Counted from the stretch's first letter, positions 1 through 9,232 are shown. The stretch is 64,000 nt of DNA from Dawidia cretensis (GCF_018598175.1 NZ_JAHESE010000013.1:1-64000), one strand, 5' to 3'. Notes: generated by a model from the letters alone, not told the origin. Translations and numbers: made by a program.

Positions 1-39
1 AGTCCATTCTTCTGCTTTATCAGCTCTCGCTTTCCGCAT
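1..39 (-). CDS. possible start of a leftward gene cut by the window edge
   Basis: An ATG on the minus strand (bases 37-39) opens a frame reading MRKARADKAEEWT up to the window edge. It lies about 30 bases downstream of a very good Bacteroidetes-type promoter (see 69-99). Only 13 codons are visible and I do not recognise the product. A structured RNA leader is an alternative, because the bases around the ATG can fold into a hairpin. Confidence 0.25.
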   Translation of the reverse strand, partial: MRKARADKAEEWT

Positions 40-68
40 CCCCGCCGCTCTTCTAGCGATTGGGGATG

Positions 69-99
69 CAAATGTAGTCCAGGTTTGATAAGATGCAAA
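69..99 (-). promoter_or_regulatory. Bacteroidetes-type promoter reading leftward
   Basis: Read on the minus strand, TTTG (bases 99-96) is followed by exactly 19 bases and then TACATTTG (bases 76-69). This fits the phylum consensus TTTG-N19..21-TAnnTTTG. It would start a transcript near base 62 running off the left edge. It lies downstream of the DUF2480 gene, so it separates that cluster from the next unit. Confidence 0.6.
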
Positions 100-184
100 A
101 CATGGTGCTGAGATTTTATCCACAATACACTTCCGACAACGGCTAAAGTCTGATTGTAAAGAAGTTACACTCCAGTAAATTTTT

Positions 185-703
185 TCAATTTTTTGGTCGC
201 TTGTAGAGTGGAACTGTACTACACGGCTCCCCAAACATTAAACTCGCCGCAAACGGTCTCAATTTGTTGGTCGCCTCCACGTATGCCGCAATGGGAACAG
301 CCACTTTACTGCAGCCTTTTATCACGACTTTTGCATCTTTAAAAACCTGCCAATCGATTTGCGCCAGACGCTCCTGGTACAACGATACTTCCAGTGCTTC
401 TACTGAACCAAAAAATACGTGCTTCGCATAGGGTTCTAAAGCAATGGCTAACAACATATACGCCCATGTCGGCACAATCGCATCGACAGAACACGTGACG
501 GCTACATATGCGCCTTCATATTGTTTCCAATCGTGCGTTTTGATGTAATCACGGAAATCCTTTTCCTTCAGGATAAGTCCCTGAAAGAGCTGATCTTTTA
601 TGTCGATGAGCGCGCGCGGGCCGGGCTGATAATATTCTTCTAAGTCGAAGGTAATCAGGCCGCTGTTGGCGACGCGGTTTACAATTTGTTCTTGTGCTTC
701 CAT
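185..703 (-). CDS. DUF2480 family protein
   Basis: This 172-residue soluble protein has no signal peptide. It resembles the Bacteroidetes-restricted DUF2480 family, whose function is unknown; recognisable stretches are the start (NRVANSGLITFDLEEYY) and DIKDQLFQGLILKEKDFR. It starts 21 bases after the stop of tsaB and is probably the last gene of the rnpA-S41-tsaB cluster. No catalytic motif is visible. The family call is from memory of the family pattern, so the name is fairly secure but the role is open. Confidence 0.75.
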   Translation of the reverse strand: MEAQEQIVNRVANSGLITFDLEEYYQPGPRALIDIKDQLFQGLILKEKDFRDYIKTHDWKQYEGAYVAVTCSVDAIVPTWAYMLLAIALEPYAKHVFFGSVEALEVSLYQERLAQIDWQVFKDAKVVIKGCSKVAVPIAAYVEATNKLRPFAASLMFGEPCSTVPLYKRPKN

Positions 704-724
704 AGCGTTGTTAAAACATCAACA

Positions 725-1435
725 TCACACCGTTTTGTTCGCCTCCGCGGCAACTTCCTGTTTCACCGGCGTTTTGATCATAAATTCTTTCAGGTAGAAC
801 GGCTCGAAGGTCACCAGGTCTTCGGTTCCGTTTCGCTGAAACTTTTCCCACGCCAGTTTGCCGACCGTATCGGCAGTAGGGTGAACATCCGCCAGGAAAA
901 AAGCATTTTTATGTTGGATCACTCCTTGACATTTGGCGGCGCCATTTCCAAAAAACAATACCGGACCTGCTTCCAGTGCCTCGCGAAAGCTTTCTGTATC
1001 AATCACTTTGGCTTCGACGGGACCGACTATACCGTATTGCGCATCCAGTAATTGACAGTACACCTCCATGCGGCGCGCATCAATCATCGGACAAAGCAAG
1101 GCCTGCAACGTATTGAACGGTCCTGCCGCCCACGCCAACGAGTCCAATGCCCCCACCCCGATCAGCGGAATGTTGAGCGCATAACACAGGCCTTTCGCAG
1201 TAGACGTACCGATGCGAAGTCCGGTGTAGGAGCCCGGACCGGAGGAGACCGCCACCGCACTGAGCTGGGCCATTGTGACATCGGCCAGCTGCAATACCTG
1301 GTCTATGAGTACGGCCAGCTTCGAGGCGTGCGACTGCTCGCGATACGTCACCGCCGAGGCTAGCAACGTGCCGTCTGCATGCAGCGCCACCGAGCATACA
1401 TGGGTAGAAGTTTCAAGACTAAGAATGATCGACAT
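725..1435 (-). CDS. tsaB: tRNA threonylcarbamoyladenosine biosynthesis protein TsaB
   Basis: At 236 residues this has the usual TsaB length. The actin-like ATPase-fold N-terminus reads MSIILSLETST, followed by the family signature SSGPGSYTGLRIG at about residues 64-76. TsaB is the non-catalytic partner that dimerises with TsaD in the cytoplasmic complex that transfers threonylcarbamoyl to A37 of ANN-decoding tRNAs. The start codon overlaps the stop of the upstream S41 peptidase gene by one base, so the two are probably translationally coupled. Confidence 0.93.
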   Translation of the reverse strand: MSIILSLETSTHVCSVALHADGTLLASAVTYREQSHASKLAVLIDQVLQLADVTMAQLSAVAVSSGPGSYTGLRIGTSTAKGLCYALNIPLIGVGALDSLAWAAGPFNTLQALLCPMIDARRMEVYCQLLDAQYGIVGPVEAKVIDTESFREALEAGPVLFFGNGAAKCQGVIQHKNAFFLADVHPTADTVGKLAWEKFQRNGTEDLVTFEPFYLKEFMIKTPVKQEVAAEANKTV

Positions 1436-3084
1436 TACTTCGGAGAAAGAATTTTCTGGTAGGCCGCCGGATTGTTCAGAAGCTTTTGCGCTTCCAGTAC
1501 CGCCTTGTCACGTGGCAGCGCATTTAGTGCCTGCCCCTCGTTTTGAGTGTAGTGAAAAGCAATCTGCTCTTCCAGCACCTGCATAATTTCTTTTTTAAAG
1601 CGAACAAGATCGGATTTTTTGCCGGTCTCGATCTTGGCGCGTAGCGTCGTTAACGGTCCTTCCAGCTCACTGAAGTAGCGTTCCTTCCGGGCGGTTTCGG
1701 CCAGGTGTTTCGCATTTTCTTCCAGCGGCATGTCGTAGACAAACTTAAACTCATTTAACAGAGCCGAAAACTGGGCATAATCATTTTCCGACAATCGGAA
1801 TGTTTTCAGGTCGGGCATGTGCGGGTTGTACGCGCAATACCGTGACGCAAATTCAAAGACCAGCCCCGAGTTGATCAACGCGGCGGTTACACGCCCAAGG
1901 GGGTCGAATTCTACCTCCACGTCCGGGTCGAGTCCCGCGCCGTCGTATACTTTGCGTCCATTGCGGGTGGTGAACTCGCGCTTCAGCGAGTCGGCTACAC
2001 GCGCTACGGTGCCGTCGTCTTTGCGGTGGGTGTAGTCCAGCGCCTGGATGCAACGGCCGCTGGGGATGTAATACTTGGCGGTCGTCACTTTCAGCTGGGC
2101 GTTGTAGGTCAGCGGGCGTGTGGTTTGCACCAGGCCTTTGCCAAAGGTTTTTTTGCCGATCAGTACGGCGCGGTCGTAGTCCTGTAATGAACCGGCCACG
2201 ATCTCGGATGCCGAGGCGCTGCCGTCGCTTACCAGTACCACCATGGGTATTTCCGTATCCAGGGGATTATTGAGTGTGCGGTAGGTTTTGTTCCAGTCTT
2301 CCACTTTGCCTTTGGTGGACACCACTTCCTGTCCACGGGGGACAAAGAGGTTGACGATATTGACCGCTTCATGCAATAAGCCACCGGGGTTCTCGCGCAG
2401 GTCGAGAATAATCTTTTTGGCACCCTGTGCCTTGAGGGCGGTCAACGCCTCCCCTACCTCACGGCCGGCGCCCGGCGTAAAGTCATCCAGGCGGATGTAC
2501 CCGATGCTGGGTTCCAGCATGCCGGTATAGGCCAGGTTGCTGACGGCAATTTTTTCACGGCGAATCTTAAATACCAGGTCGTCTTTCAGGCCATAGCGGT
2601 GCACGCGAATTTCTACTTCGGTTTTGGGCTTGCCTTTCATCCATGCGCTTACCTCAGACGTTGTTTTGCCTTTTACCAGGTGGCCGTCGACGGAAACGAT
2701 CTCGTCGCCCACTTTCACGCCGGCGAGGTAGGCGGGAAAATCTTTATAGGGAAAAGTGATGATTGTTCTTTTATTAATAATGCCGATCAACGCGCCCACG
2801 CCGCCGTATTGGCCGGTGGTGGAGATGCGGAACGATTCGATTTCGTCTTCGGGGATGTAGTCGGTGTATGGATCCAGCGACTCGAGCATGCCGTCGATGC
2901 CTTTGCGGATCAGCTTTTGAGGCTCTACCTCATCAACATAGTAGGCGTTGACCTCTTTGAAGAGGGTGGCAAAAATATCCAGGCTTTTGGCAACATCAAA
3001 GTAACGCTCGGCGGGCTTGCGGAAGGCGACCAGCGCCATCACGGCCGTCGTAAGCAGGATCAACCACGAATATCTTCTCCACAT
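1435..3084 (-). CDS. S41 family C-terminal processing peptidase (CtpA/Prc type)
   Basis: This 549-residue protease has one N-terminal membrane anchor (about residues 7-21), so the body is placed in the periplasm. A PDZ domain follows at about 90-165 (GGVGALIGI, then GVKVGDEIVSVDG). The tail-specific protease core contains DLRENPGG at 228-235, the serine motif GSASASE at 288-294 and the catalytic lysine in FGKG (K316). Members cleave proteins near their C-termini. An S41 gene next to rnpA is a common Bacteroidetes arrangement. The exact substrate cannot be told from the sequence. Confidence 0.93.
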   Translation of the reverse strand: MWRRYSWLILLTTAVMALVAFRKPAERYFDVAKSLDIFATLFKEVNAYYVDEVEPQKLIRKGIDGMLESLDPYTDYIPEDEIESFRISTTGQYGGVGALIGIINKRTIITFPYKDFPAYLAGVKVGDEIVSVDGHLVKGKTTSEVSAWMKGKPKTEVEIRVHRYGLKDDLVFKIRREKIAVSNLAYTGMLEPSIGYIRLDDFTPGAGREVGEALTALKAQGAKKIILDLRENPGGLLHEAVNIVNLFVPRGQEVVSTKGKVEDWNKTYRTLNNPLDTEIPMVVLVSDGSASASEIVAGSLQDYDRAVLIGKKTFGKGLVQTTRPLTYNAQLKVTTAKYYIPSGRCIQALDYTHRKDDGTVARVADSLKREFTTRNGRKVYDGAGLDPDVEVEFDPLGRVTAALINSGLVFEFASRYCAYNPHMPDLKTFRLSENDYAQFSALLNEFKFVYDMPLEENAKHLAETARKERYFSELEGPLTTLRAKIETGKKSDLVRFKKEIMQVLEEQIAFHYTQNEGQALNALPRDKAVLEAQKLLNNPAAYQKILSPK

Positions 3085-3124
3085 AATCGGTAATATCTGA
3101 AATTGTACTGGCTGCTAGCCCAAG

Positions 3125-3142
3125 CCCGGCCGGCTTGCCGGG
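3125..3142 (-). other. GC-rich hairpin between rnpA and the S41 peptidase gene
   Basis: CCCGGC and GCCGGG form a six-base-pair stem with a six-base loop in the 111-base gap. There is no clear T-run after it on either strand, so it is a weak candidate for an attenuator or processing site rather than a standard terminator. Confidence 0.3.
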
Positions 3143-3195
3143 TGAATCATCTTTTAAATATACGCAAGGATGGGTGTCGCGGCAACCTCTTCTCG

Positions 3196-3573
3196 CTAGG
3201 GCGGGGAAAGAGCCATTTTGCCCAGTTTTACCAACGTTTGCCGCATTTTTCCCTGCAACTCGGCTGATAGCAGCGGTTGCTTGTGCGTATAAATAAAGGC
3301 CACGGATAACCGGGGCGCTGCCGGCAAGAGTTGCTGCTGCAGCCGGTAGGCCTCGCGCATGCGGCGTTTAATGAGGTTGCGGTCAACCGCCCGTTTAAAA
3401 TTGCGCTTGGAGACAGAGATCAGGACCTGGTGCACCGGGCTTGCCGGGTCGGCCTGTGGCAAAAACAATACCTTGAACGGGAACAAATAAAAAGAGGAAC
3501 CCTTGTCGAAGAGTTCCTGTATCTGTTTTTCTTTCGAGAGCCGTTCTTCCTTCCGGAATGTAAATTTCCCCAT
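3196..3573 (-). CDS. rnpA: ribonuclease P protein component
   Basis: This 125-residue basic protein has the RnpA pattern: an N-terminal FTFRKEERLSKEKQIQELF and the conserved RNA-binding stretch VSKRNFKRAVDRNLIKRRMREAYR at about residues 54-77. It binds RNase P RNA and helps process the 5' ends of pre-tRNAs. It starts 51 bases after rpmH, the near-universal bacterial order rpmH-rnpA. The more variable C-terminus is typical. Confidence 0.95.
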   Translation of the reverse strand: MGKFTFRKEERLSKEKQIQELFDKGSSFYLFPFKVLFLPQADPASPVHQVLISVSKRNFKRAVDRNLIKRRMREAYRLQQQLLPAAPRLSVAFIYTHKQPLLSAELQGKMRQTLVKLGKMALSPP

Positions 3574-3624
3574 GAGATCAAATTACTCAATCTCTCCCAG
3601 GGAGTTTACTGACCCCAAAAGCGA

Positions 3625-3786
3625 TTATTTATGCTTCAATGTCTTCTCGTCAGAAACAGTCAGTTTCTTACGACCTTTCCGGCGGCGTGAAGCCAATACA
3701 CGACGACCATTGGCAGACGCCATTCTATCACGGAAACCGTGCTTGTTCTTTCTCTTTCTGCGGGAAGGCTGATATGTACGTTTCAT
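3625..3786 (-). CDS. rpmH: 50S ribosomal protein L34
   Basis: This 53-residue, strongly basic protein starts [19 protein letters not shown] and contains [20 protein letters not shown], a textbook L34 sequence. The C-terminus ([13 protein letters not shown]) is a little longer than in E. coli, as is common in Bacteroidetes. The gene heads the rpmH-rnpA unit and lies 37 bases downstream of a candidate promoter. Confidence 0.97.
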   Translation of the reverse strand: MKRTYQPSRRKRKNKHGFRDRMASANGRRVLASRRRKGRKKLTVSDEKTLKHK

Positions 3787-3822
3787 AGTATATCCGTTTT
3801 TACCTTACTTTTTTAAGGGCTG

Positions 3823-3853
3823 CAAAGATGGCCACTATTTGTCAAATTTACAA
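3823..3853 (-). promoter_or_regulatory. promoter of rpmH-rnpA
   Basis: On the minus strand TTG (3853-3851) is followed by 20 bases and CATCTTTG (3830-3823), then CAGCCC. This is one mismatch from TAnnTTTG with good spacing, about 37 bases before the rpmH start codon. A second TAAATTTG lies just upstream without a well-spaced partner. Confidence 0.5.
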
Positions 3854-3925
3854 CTCGCCACCGCGATTTATGCCTCAACCTGTAATTCAAGCCCAAAAAG
3901 GCTGTTCTACAATTCCCGGGGCAGT

Positions 3926-4921
3926 TTACGCTGTCAATTCTTGTAAGACCTTTTGGGCCTGGGCCTCCTCCAGGCGAGGGCCCCATTGCGACACCACACG
4001 CGATGACGCCAGCGATGCCAGCTTACCTGCCTCCGCATAGCTGTGGCCATGCGTAATAGCATATAAAAAGGCTCCCGCGAACATGTCGCCTGCGCCGTTC
4101 GTATCGACAGCCGTCACTTTGTACGGTTCGATTTGAATAAATGTATCGCCGTCAAAGATCAGGGCGCCGTTGGCTCCCAGGGTAATCACAAACCGTTTGG
4201 CCACACCGCGCAGTTTTTCGCGTGCTTCGTTTACAGAACTGGTGCCGGTAAAGATCATCGCCTCCTCGTCGTTGCAGAACAACAGGTCTACGCTGGCGCC
4301 CACGACCTCAGTCATTTGTTGTGAGAAATATTTCACCATGCTCGGGTCGGAGAACGTCAGGGCAACGGGCACTTTGTGACGCTCGGCAATGCGCTTGGCT
4401 TCTTTCAGGGCTTCCAGGCCTTGCGGGCTGGGTACCAGGTAGCCTTCCAGGTAAACGTACGAAGAGTTTTTGATGGCGGTTTCGTCCAGGTGTGCCGGTG
4501 ACAGCAGTGAGCTTACGCCCAGAAAAGTGTTCATGGTGCGTGAGGCATCGGGCGAGGTCATTACCAGGCAGCGACCCGAGTCGCCCGGAGGGCAGGTCTC
4601 GTGGCGCATATTCGTATCTACGCCGCTACGGCTCAGCTCATCCAGGAAAAACTTGCCCAGCTCGTCATTGGCAACCAGACATGAATAGAAGCTCTTTCCA
4701 CCAAACTGGTTAATGGCCGTTACGGTGTTCCCCGCGGAGCCGCCCCCGGTAAGCTTGCTTTTTTTCATGTCAATGGCCTTCATCAGCTCTACCTGGCGTT
4801 TTTCATCCACCAGGGTCATGACCCCCTTCTCGATACCGTTCTTTTCAAAAAAGTCGTATTCAACTTCTGTTACAATATCCACAATGGCGTTGCCGATGCC
4901 ATAAACGTCGTATTTCTTCAT
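3926..4921 (-). CDS. PfkB family kinase, probable adenosine kinase
   Basis: This 331-residue ribokinase-fold protein carries the N-terminal GxGNAIVDI pattern (YGIGNAIVDIV), the substrate-side GGSAGNT motif at about residues 60-66, and the ATP/anion-hole signature DTNGAGDMFAGAF near 273-285 with the catalytic aspartate. The adenosine-kinase-like subgroup of PfkB proteins, which phosphorylates adenosine to AMP, is common in Bacteroidetes with this length and N-terminus. Another nucleoside or sugar substrate cannot be excluded. It is a stand-alone gene with its own promoter. Confidence 0.82.
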   Translation of the reverse strand: MKKYDVYGIGNAIVDIVTEVEYDFFEKNGIEKGVMTLVDEKRQVELMKAIDMKKSKLTGGGSAGNTVTAINQFGGKSFYSCLVANDELGKFFLDELSRSGVDTNMRHETCPPGDSGRCLVMTSPDASRTMNTFLGVSSLLSPAHLDETAIKNSSYVYLEGYLVPSPQGLEALKEAKRIAERHKVPVALTFSDPSMVKYFSQQMTEVVGASVDLLFCNDEEAMIFTGTSSVNEAREKLRGVAKRFVITLGANGALIFDGDTFIQIEPYKVTAVDTNGAGDMFAGAFLYAITHGHSYAEAGKLASLASSRVVSQWGPRLEEAQAQKVLQELTA

Positions 4922-4937
4922 GCAGGGAAATTTTGGG

Positions 4938-4968
4938 CAAGGATACGGAATAGCCGGGGACCAAACAA
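4938..4968 (-). promoter_or_regulatory. candidate promoter of the PfkB/adenosine kinase gene
   Basis: On the minus strand TTG (4968-4966), 20 bases, then TATCCTTG (4945-4938): one mismatch from TAnnTTTG, 16 bases before the start codon. Confidence 0.45.
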
Positions 4969-5502
4969 CTTACCCGGTGCACGTTGCGAATCTTAGGGAT
5001 CCTCCTGGCTTTTATGACAGTATCTCATGAGGGGAGGTAAAAGGAGGATGTCTCCGTGTTGAGTCCGAGTATAGCCCGAGTATAGCCCGGGTTTACTCCG
5101 TGCTAAGGGACGGGGATACGACATGCTCATTCGTGTAAGTAAGTAGCCTTTGCCTCGAGGCTGTTTCTGACTGCTTCGGGCAGGGATGTTGTATGGTTGC
5201 CCAGGTTATGATTGTTACCGCTGGGCAGTCGGGAGACTGCTGACGCAGGTGCGCCGTACGCTTCGCTGGACGCTAACACCTGCCAGCAACCGTATTCGCA
5301 ACTTTCATTTTACTATACTCACTATAAGGTTACTATAAGTCAACCATAGCTTTGGTATAAGTATGCTATAGGTATGGTAGTAGCTTTGGTATAAGCTCGC
5401 CTACTGTAGGCAGCATACCTTTTCCATACCCTTAGGATGCTGTTAGTATGCTTTAAGTACGCTATTGATACGGGTAATCCCCTCTTTCGACGGTGTGAAT
5501 GG
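4969..5502. other. 530-base non-coding gap rich in short repeats
   Basis: No convincing gene is visible. The gap holds adjacent direct copies of AGTATAGCCCG (near 5069-5092), two copies of TAGCTTTGGTATAAG (5347-5361 and 5381-5395), many CTATA/GGTATG words between them, and an inverted pair GCAGGTG/CACCTGC around 5245-5285 next to a GGGCAGTCGGGAGACTGC hairpin. The mix looks like remnants of small repeat elements. Confidence 0.5.
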
Positions 5503-6417
5503 CTACTTTTTCTGTACGTTCATGCCCAATGTCATCTTGTACCGCCGGGCCCGGTCCGGGTAATCCGTAATAAATCCATCGACGCCCATGCCCTTCAGCG
5601 ACAGCATGTCCGATGTCTCGTTCACGGTCCAGGGAATGACGCGGATCTTCCGTTTGTGCAGGACGTCCACTTTCTCCTTGGTGATCAATTTGAAGTACGG
5701 ACTGTAAACAGCCGGGTTAAACCCAAGGTCGGCCAGGTTGGCGTCCACTGACTTTACGTTTTCCACCAACGCCGCCAGGCGGATCTCGGGATGCTTTTTA
5801 CGCCAGTAGCGTAGCACCCGAAAGTCGAACGACTGGATCACCACCCGCTCCAGCGGAATGTATTCATCCAGCATGTCATAGACCAGGTCGGAATATTCTT
5901 CCACCGTGGGGTGAAGTTTTTTATCGCCATCGGGTGAGCTTTTGATCTCGATGTTATAATCGACTTCATACAACGTCACACCTTTAATGTGATCTTCCAC
6001 CGCAATCAACACATCGCGCAGCAAGGGTTTGGTAACCGATATTTTCTGCTGTTCGGGAAACCGCTCGTTGACTTTCGAGCCGCAATCAAAGCGTGCGACC
6101 TGGGCATAGGTCATGTCGTAAATAGCGTAGCGCTTTTCATCCTTCGCTGTAAAGACGTTGCCGGTCGTGTCGAGGCAGATCTCCGACGACATCCACGGTT
6201 CGTGCGACAGTACCACCTGGCGGTCTTTGGTAATGACCACGTCCATTTCCAATGTCATCACGCCCGAGTCCAGGGCGGTGATGAAGGCAGGGATGGTATT
6301 CTCGGGCTTCAGGCCGCGGGCACCACGGTGACCCTGTACATCAAACTTCGGTGTGTAGATCTGCGCCACCAGCGGAGTGGACGACAACAAGCATGCAAGG
6401 AGGAAGTATCTAAGCAT
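5503..6417 (-). CDS. secreted glycerophosphodiester phosphodiesterase
   Basis: The 304-residue product begins with a signal peptide (MLRYFLLACLLSSTPLVAQ); this ATG was preferred over one 57 bases upstream because the upstream extension is not signal-like. The GDPD barrel starts with GHRGARGLKPENT (H30, R31), then LEMDVV with metal ligands and a later EIKS motif. It hydrolyses glycerophosphodiesters to glycerol-3-phosphate and an alcohol, probably in the periplasm. It lies alone between repeat-rich DNA and the efflux operon. Confidence 0.9.
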   Translation of the reverse strand: MLRYFLLACLLSSTPLVAQIYTPKFDVQGHRGARGLKPENTIPAFITALDSGVMTLEMDVVITKDRQVVLSHEPWMSSEICLDTTGNVFTAKDEKRYAIYDMTYAQVARFDCGSKVNERFPEQQKISVTKPLLRDVLIAVEDHIKGVTLYEVDYNIEIKSSPDGDKKLHPTVEEYSDLVYDMLDEYIPLERVVIQSFDFRVLRYWRKKHPEIRLAALVENVKSVDANLADLGFNPAVYSPYFKLITKEKVDVLHKRKIRVIPWTVNETSDMLSLKGMGVDGFITDYPDRARRYKMTLGMNVQKK

Positions 6418-6541
6418 GCCGAAAGATAAAAGAAAAAAATACGAACATCCGCGAACAGCGCGAGGACCAGGCAAACCCCTCTAAAACTCCAGCCCGGCCC
6501 TGCGCTGTGCGCGGATGTCGTATGTAGTTAACTATCTCAAA

Positions 6542-8119
6542 TTAGTGTGCTGCCTGGCTCATGTCTACTTTGCCTTTGTTAGGCTTCAGGATGAGTACGA
6601 ACGGCACACATAGCAGGAAGAACACCCCAATGCCGAGGAACACGTCCATGTACGTCAGCAGCGCCGCTTGTTTCATGACCGCGCCTTCCATCGCCCGGGT
6701 TGCCATTTGCACGGCTTCACCCGCGCTGGCCCCGTGCGACATAAAGTTGCTTTCCAGGCCCGACATCCGCTGAGCAACGGCGGGGTCATACGGCGACACG
6801 TGGGTGATGAGGTCGGCGCGATGCTGTACATTCTGGCGGCTGATGTAGGTACTGATCAGCGCGATGCCAAACGAGCCCCCCAACTGGCGCACCATGCCGG
6901 TGAAGGCGGCGCCCTGCCCAATCTCTTTTCCTTTTAGCGACGAAAGCGCCAATGTCGTGGTGGGCACAAACAGGAAGCCCAGGCCCACGCCACGCAACAT
7001 CAATATCCAGAAGAAGTCACCTTCGCCTGTAAACGGTGTAATAATCGTGTATGCCCACAGGCTGTAACCGAAGAACACCGAAAAACCTGCTGCAATGAGA
7101 TACTTCTGCGAAAAGCCGCCTTGTATGGCCCTGCCCACGATCGGCATCATCATCGCGGTCGCGATCGAACTTGGCACCAGCATATTTCCCGATTGCAGGG
7201 CGGTCCATCCCAGCGAGTTTTGGGTAAACAGCGGGATGACAAACGTCGAGCCGTAAAGGCCAAACCCCAGGATAAACGATAGTACCGTACCGATGGCCAG
7301 GTTTTTGTCCTTTAAGACGCGTAAATCCACGGCCGGGTTTTCGGCTGTCAGCTCACGCCAGATGAACATGTATATACCTGAAGCGGCCATGACGGCGAAG
7401 ATGATGATACTGGTGTCTTCGAACCAATCGTGCTCCTGTCCTTTCTCCAGTACAAGCTGGAGTGAGCCCACCGCCATGATCAAGAAAAGAATGCCCCACC
7501 AATCGACCTCGGAGAACGATTTTTTACCACCATAGTTCGGACTCTTGACGTATGACAACGTCAGCAGCGTAGCAATGACCCCAATCGGTATATTGATATA
7601 GAAGATATAGGGCCACGAGAAGTTATCGACAATATAGCCTCCCAGCGGGGGCCCGAGCGTTGGGCCGACGATCACGCCCATGCCGTACAGGGCTTGCGCC
7701 ATGCCACGCTTTTCGGGCGGGTATACTTCGGTGATAATCGTCTGCGACGTTACCAGCAACGCGCCACCGCCGAGGCCTTGTATAAAGCGGAAGAACACAA
7801 GCTCCCAGATGGAGGTGGCGTTGCCACAAAGAAAAGACGCCACGGTAAAAATGACGATCGATACCGCAAAGTAATTACGGCGGCCGAACTGCTGTGAGAG
7901 CCAGCTCGTCAGCGGTACAACGATAACGTTGGCAATGGCATAGGCAGCGATCACCCAGCTGACGTCCGCGAGAGTGGCGCCGAGGTTACCCCGCATTTCG
8001 TTCAGCGCTACGTTGACGATGGTCGTGTCGATAATTTCCAGGAGCGCACACATGATCGCCGTGATGGTGATGATGACGCGGTTGAAACCGTATTCGACCA
8101 GTGATTCCTGCTGTAACAT
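6542..8119 (-). CDS. DHA2 family drug:H+ antiporter, EmrB type
   Basis: This 525-residue protein has 14 predicted membrane segments. The N-terminal DTTIVNVALNEMRG motif and later RFIQGLGGGALL and GPTLGPPLGGY are hallmarks of the 14-TMS DHA2/EmrB group of MFS exporters. It would use the proton gradient to move substrates through the EmrA adaptor and TolC partner encoded just upstream. Its start is 9 bases after the stop of the emrA-type gene. It is the last gene of the operon. Substrates cannot be predicted. Confidence 0.93.
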   Translation of the reverse strand: MLQQESLVEYGFNRVIITITAIMCALLEIIDTTIVNVALNEMRGNLGATLADVSWVIAAYAIANVIVVPLTSWLSQQFGRRNYFAVSIVIFTVASFLCGNATSIWELVFFRFIQGLGGGALLVTSQTIITEVYPPEKRGMAQALYGMGVIVGPTLGPPLGGYIVDNFSWPYIFYINIPIGVIATLLTLSYVKSPNYGGKKSFSEVDWWGILFLIMAVGSLQLVLEKGQEHDWFEDTSIIIFAVMAASGIYMFIWRELTAENPAVDLRVLKDKNLAIGTVLSFILGFGLYGSTFVIPLFTQNSLGWTALQSGNMLVPSSIATAMMMPIVGRAIQGGFSQKYLIAAGFSVFFGYSLWAYTIITPFTGEGDFFWILMLRGVGLGFLFVPTTTLALSSLKGKEIGQGAAFTGMVRQLGGSFGIALISTYISRQNVQHRADLITHVSPYDPAVAQRMSGLESNFMSHGASAGEAVQMATRAMEGAVMKQAALLTYMDVFLGIGVFFLLCVPFVLILKPNKGKVDMSQAAH

Positions 8120-8128
8120 AAACTTTTA

Positions 8129-9208
8129 TTAGTCCAGGTGTACGTCTACGATCACGTTCATACCGGCGCGCAACAGGGCTGCCTTTTCGGCTTTCTCCGT
8201 CAGCACGATTTTTACCGGCACGCGTTGGACGACTTTTACAAAGTTACCCGAAGCATTGTCGGCCGGCAGCAATGAAAATTTAGCACCGGTCGCAGGCGAG
8301 AGAGATTCTACTTTGCCTGAAAACACATCGCCGGGAAAGGCGTCTACCTTGATTTCCACTACCTGGCCGGCCTTCATTTTGTCGAGTTGGGTTTCTTTAA
8401 AGTTCGCCACTACCCACTTTTCTTTTTCGGTTACGAGGGCGAACAACGACTGGCCCGCCTGTACGTACTGACCGGGTTGTACGCTTTTGCGCGAGATCAC
8501 GCCGGTAGCCGGAGCCAGTATATACGAGTATGACAGCTGAAGCCGGGCGAACTGAAGGTCCGCTTTACGTTCTTTCACCACGGTCTGCGCCAGGGCAATG
8601 TTGCGATCGCTTACCGTGCTTTGGGCTTTGCGCGCGGAAGTTTCCCGGGAAAGGGCTTCGCGTTGGCGCCTGGCCACGTCAAGTTGTTTCAAGGCCGCGT
8701 CTTTCTCGGCTTCTGCCTGCTCATATTGCTGTTGCGTAACCGAGTTGGTTTTGATCAGCTCCTGGTAGCGTTTGAAGTCTTGCTCCGCGCGCCTGGCACG
8801 CACTTGTGCAATTTCAATGCTCGCGTCGGCAGCTTCCGTATTCGAGCGTGAGGTCAACACGTTTTCCTGTGATGTAGCATAGCTGGCTTGCGAGGTGGCG
8901 AGGCTGGCTTTAGCATTTTCGAGGGCCGCTTCGGCCTGTATTACTTTCAGTGCCAGGTCACGGTCATCCAGTACGACCAGGGTATCGCCTTTTTTGACAA
9001 TTTGGTTGTCTTCTACCGACAAGCGCGTTACATAGCCGGATACTTTCGGAATGATCGGATTGATGTCCGCTTCAACCTGCGCGTTATCCGTTTCTTCGTG
9101 GTGCTGGCCGTGGATATACTTCGTAATGCCAAACGTCGCGGCGGCGATTACCAGGCCCCCGAGCACGATGGCAAATGTTTTATTCTTCTTTTTCTTATTG
9201 GTTTCCAT
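8129..9208 (-). CDS. HlyD/EmrA family membrane fusion protein
   Basis: This 359-residue periplasmic adaptor has a single N-terminal membrane anchor (about residues 12-30), two half-lipoyl/barrel-sandwich segments (PKVSGYVTRLSVEDNQIVKKGD near 51-72 and APATGVISRKSVQPGQYV further on) and a long alanine/glutamine-rich coiled coil at about 85-210. It bridges the inner-membrane EmrB-type pump and the outer-membrane TolC-type channel encoded on either side. Confidence 0.93.
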   Translation of the reverse strand: METNKKKKNKTFAIVLGGLVIAAATFGITKYIHGQHHEETDNAQVEADINPIIPKVSGYVTRLSVEDNQIVKKGDTLVVLDDRDLALKVIQAEAALENAKASLATSQASYATSQENVLTSRSNTEAADASIEIAQVRARRAEQDFKRYQELIKTNSVTQQQYEQAEAEKDAALKQLDVARRQREALSRETSARKAQSTVSDRNIALAQTVVKERKADLQFARLQLSYSYILAPATGVISRKSVQPGQYVQAGQSLFALVTEKEKWVVANFKETQLDKMKAGQVVEIKVDAFPGDVFSGKVESLSPATGAKFSLLPADNASGNFVKVVQRVPVKIVLTEKAEKAALLRAGMNVIVDVHLD

Positions 9209-9232
9209 AAAGGATAAAGGTATTAGTTCTGA

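Noticed and set aside
1-70. Left edge as the start of RNase P RNA, SRP RNA or a tRNA.
   Set aside because: None of the conserved core sequences of these RNAs is present in the visible bases; only a hairpin and a promoter can be supported.
5040-5420. Short repeats as a CRISPR array.
   Set aside because: Repeats are few, of different kinds and irregularly spaced, and there are no cas genes in the window.
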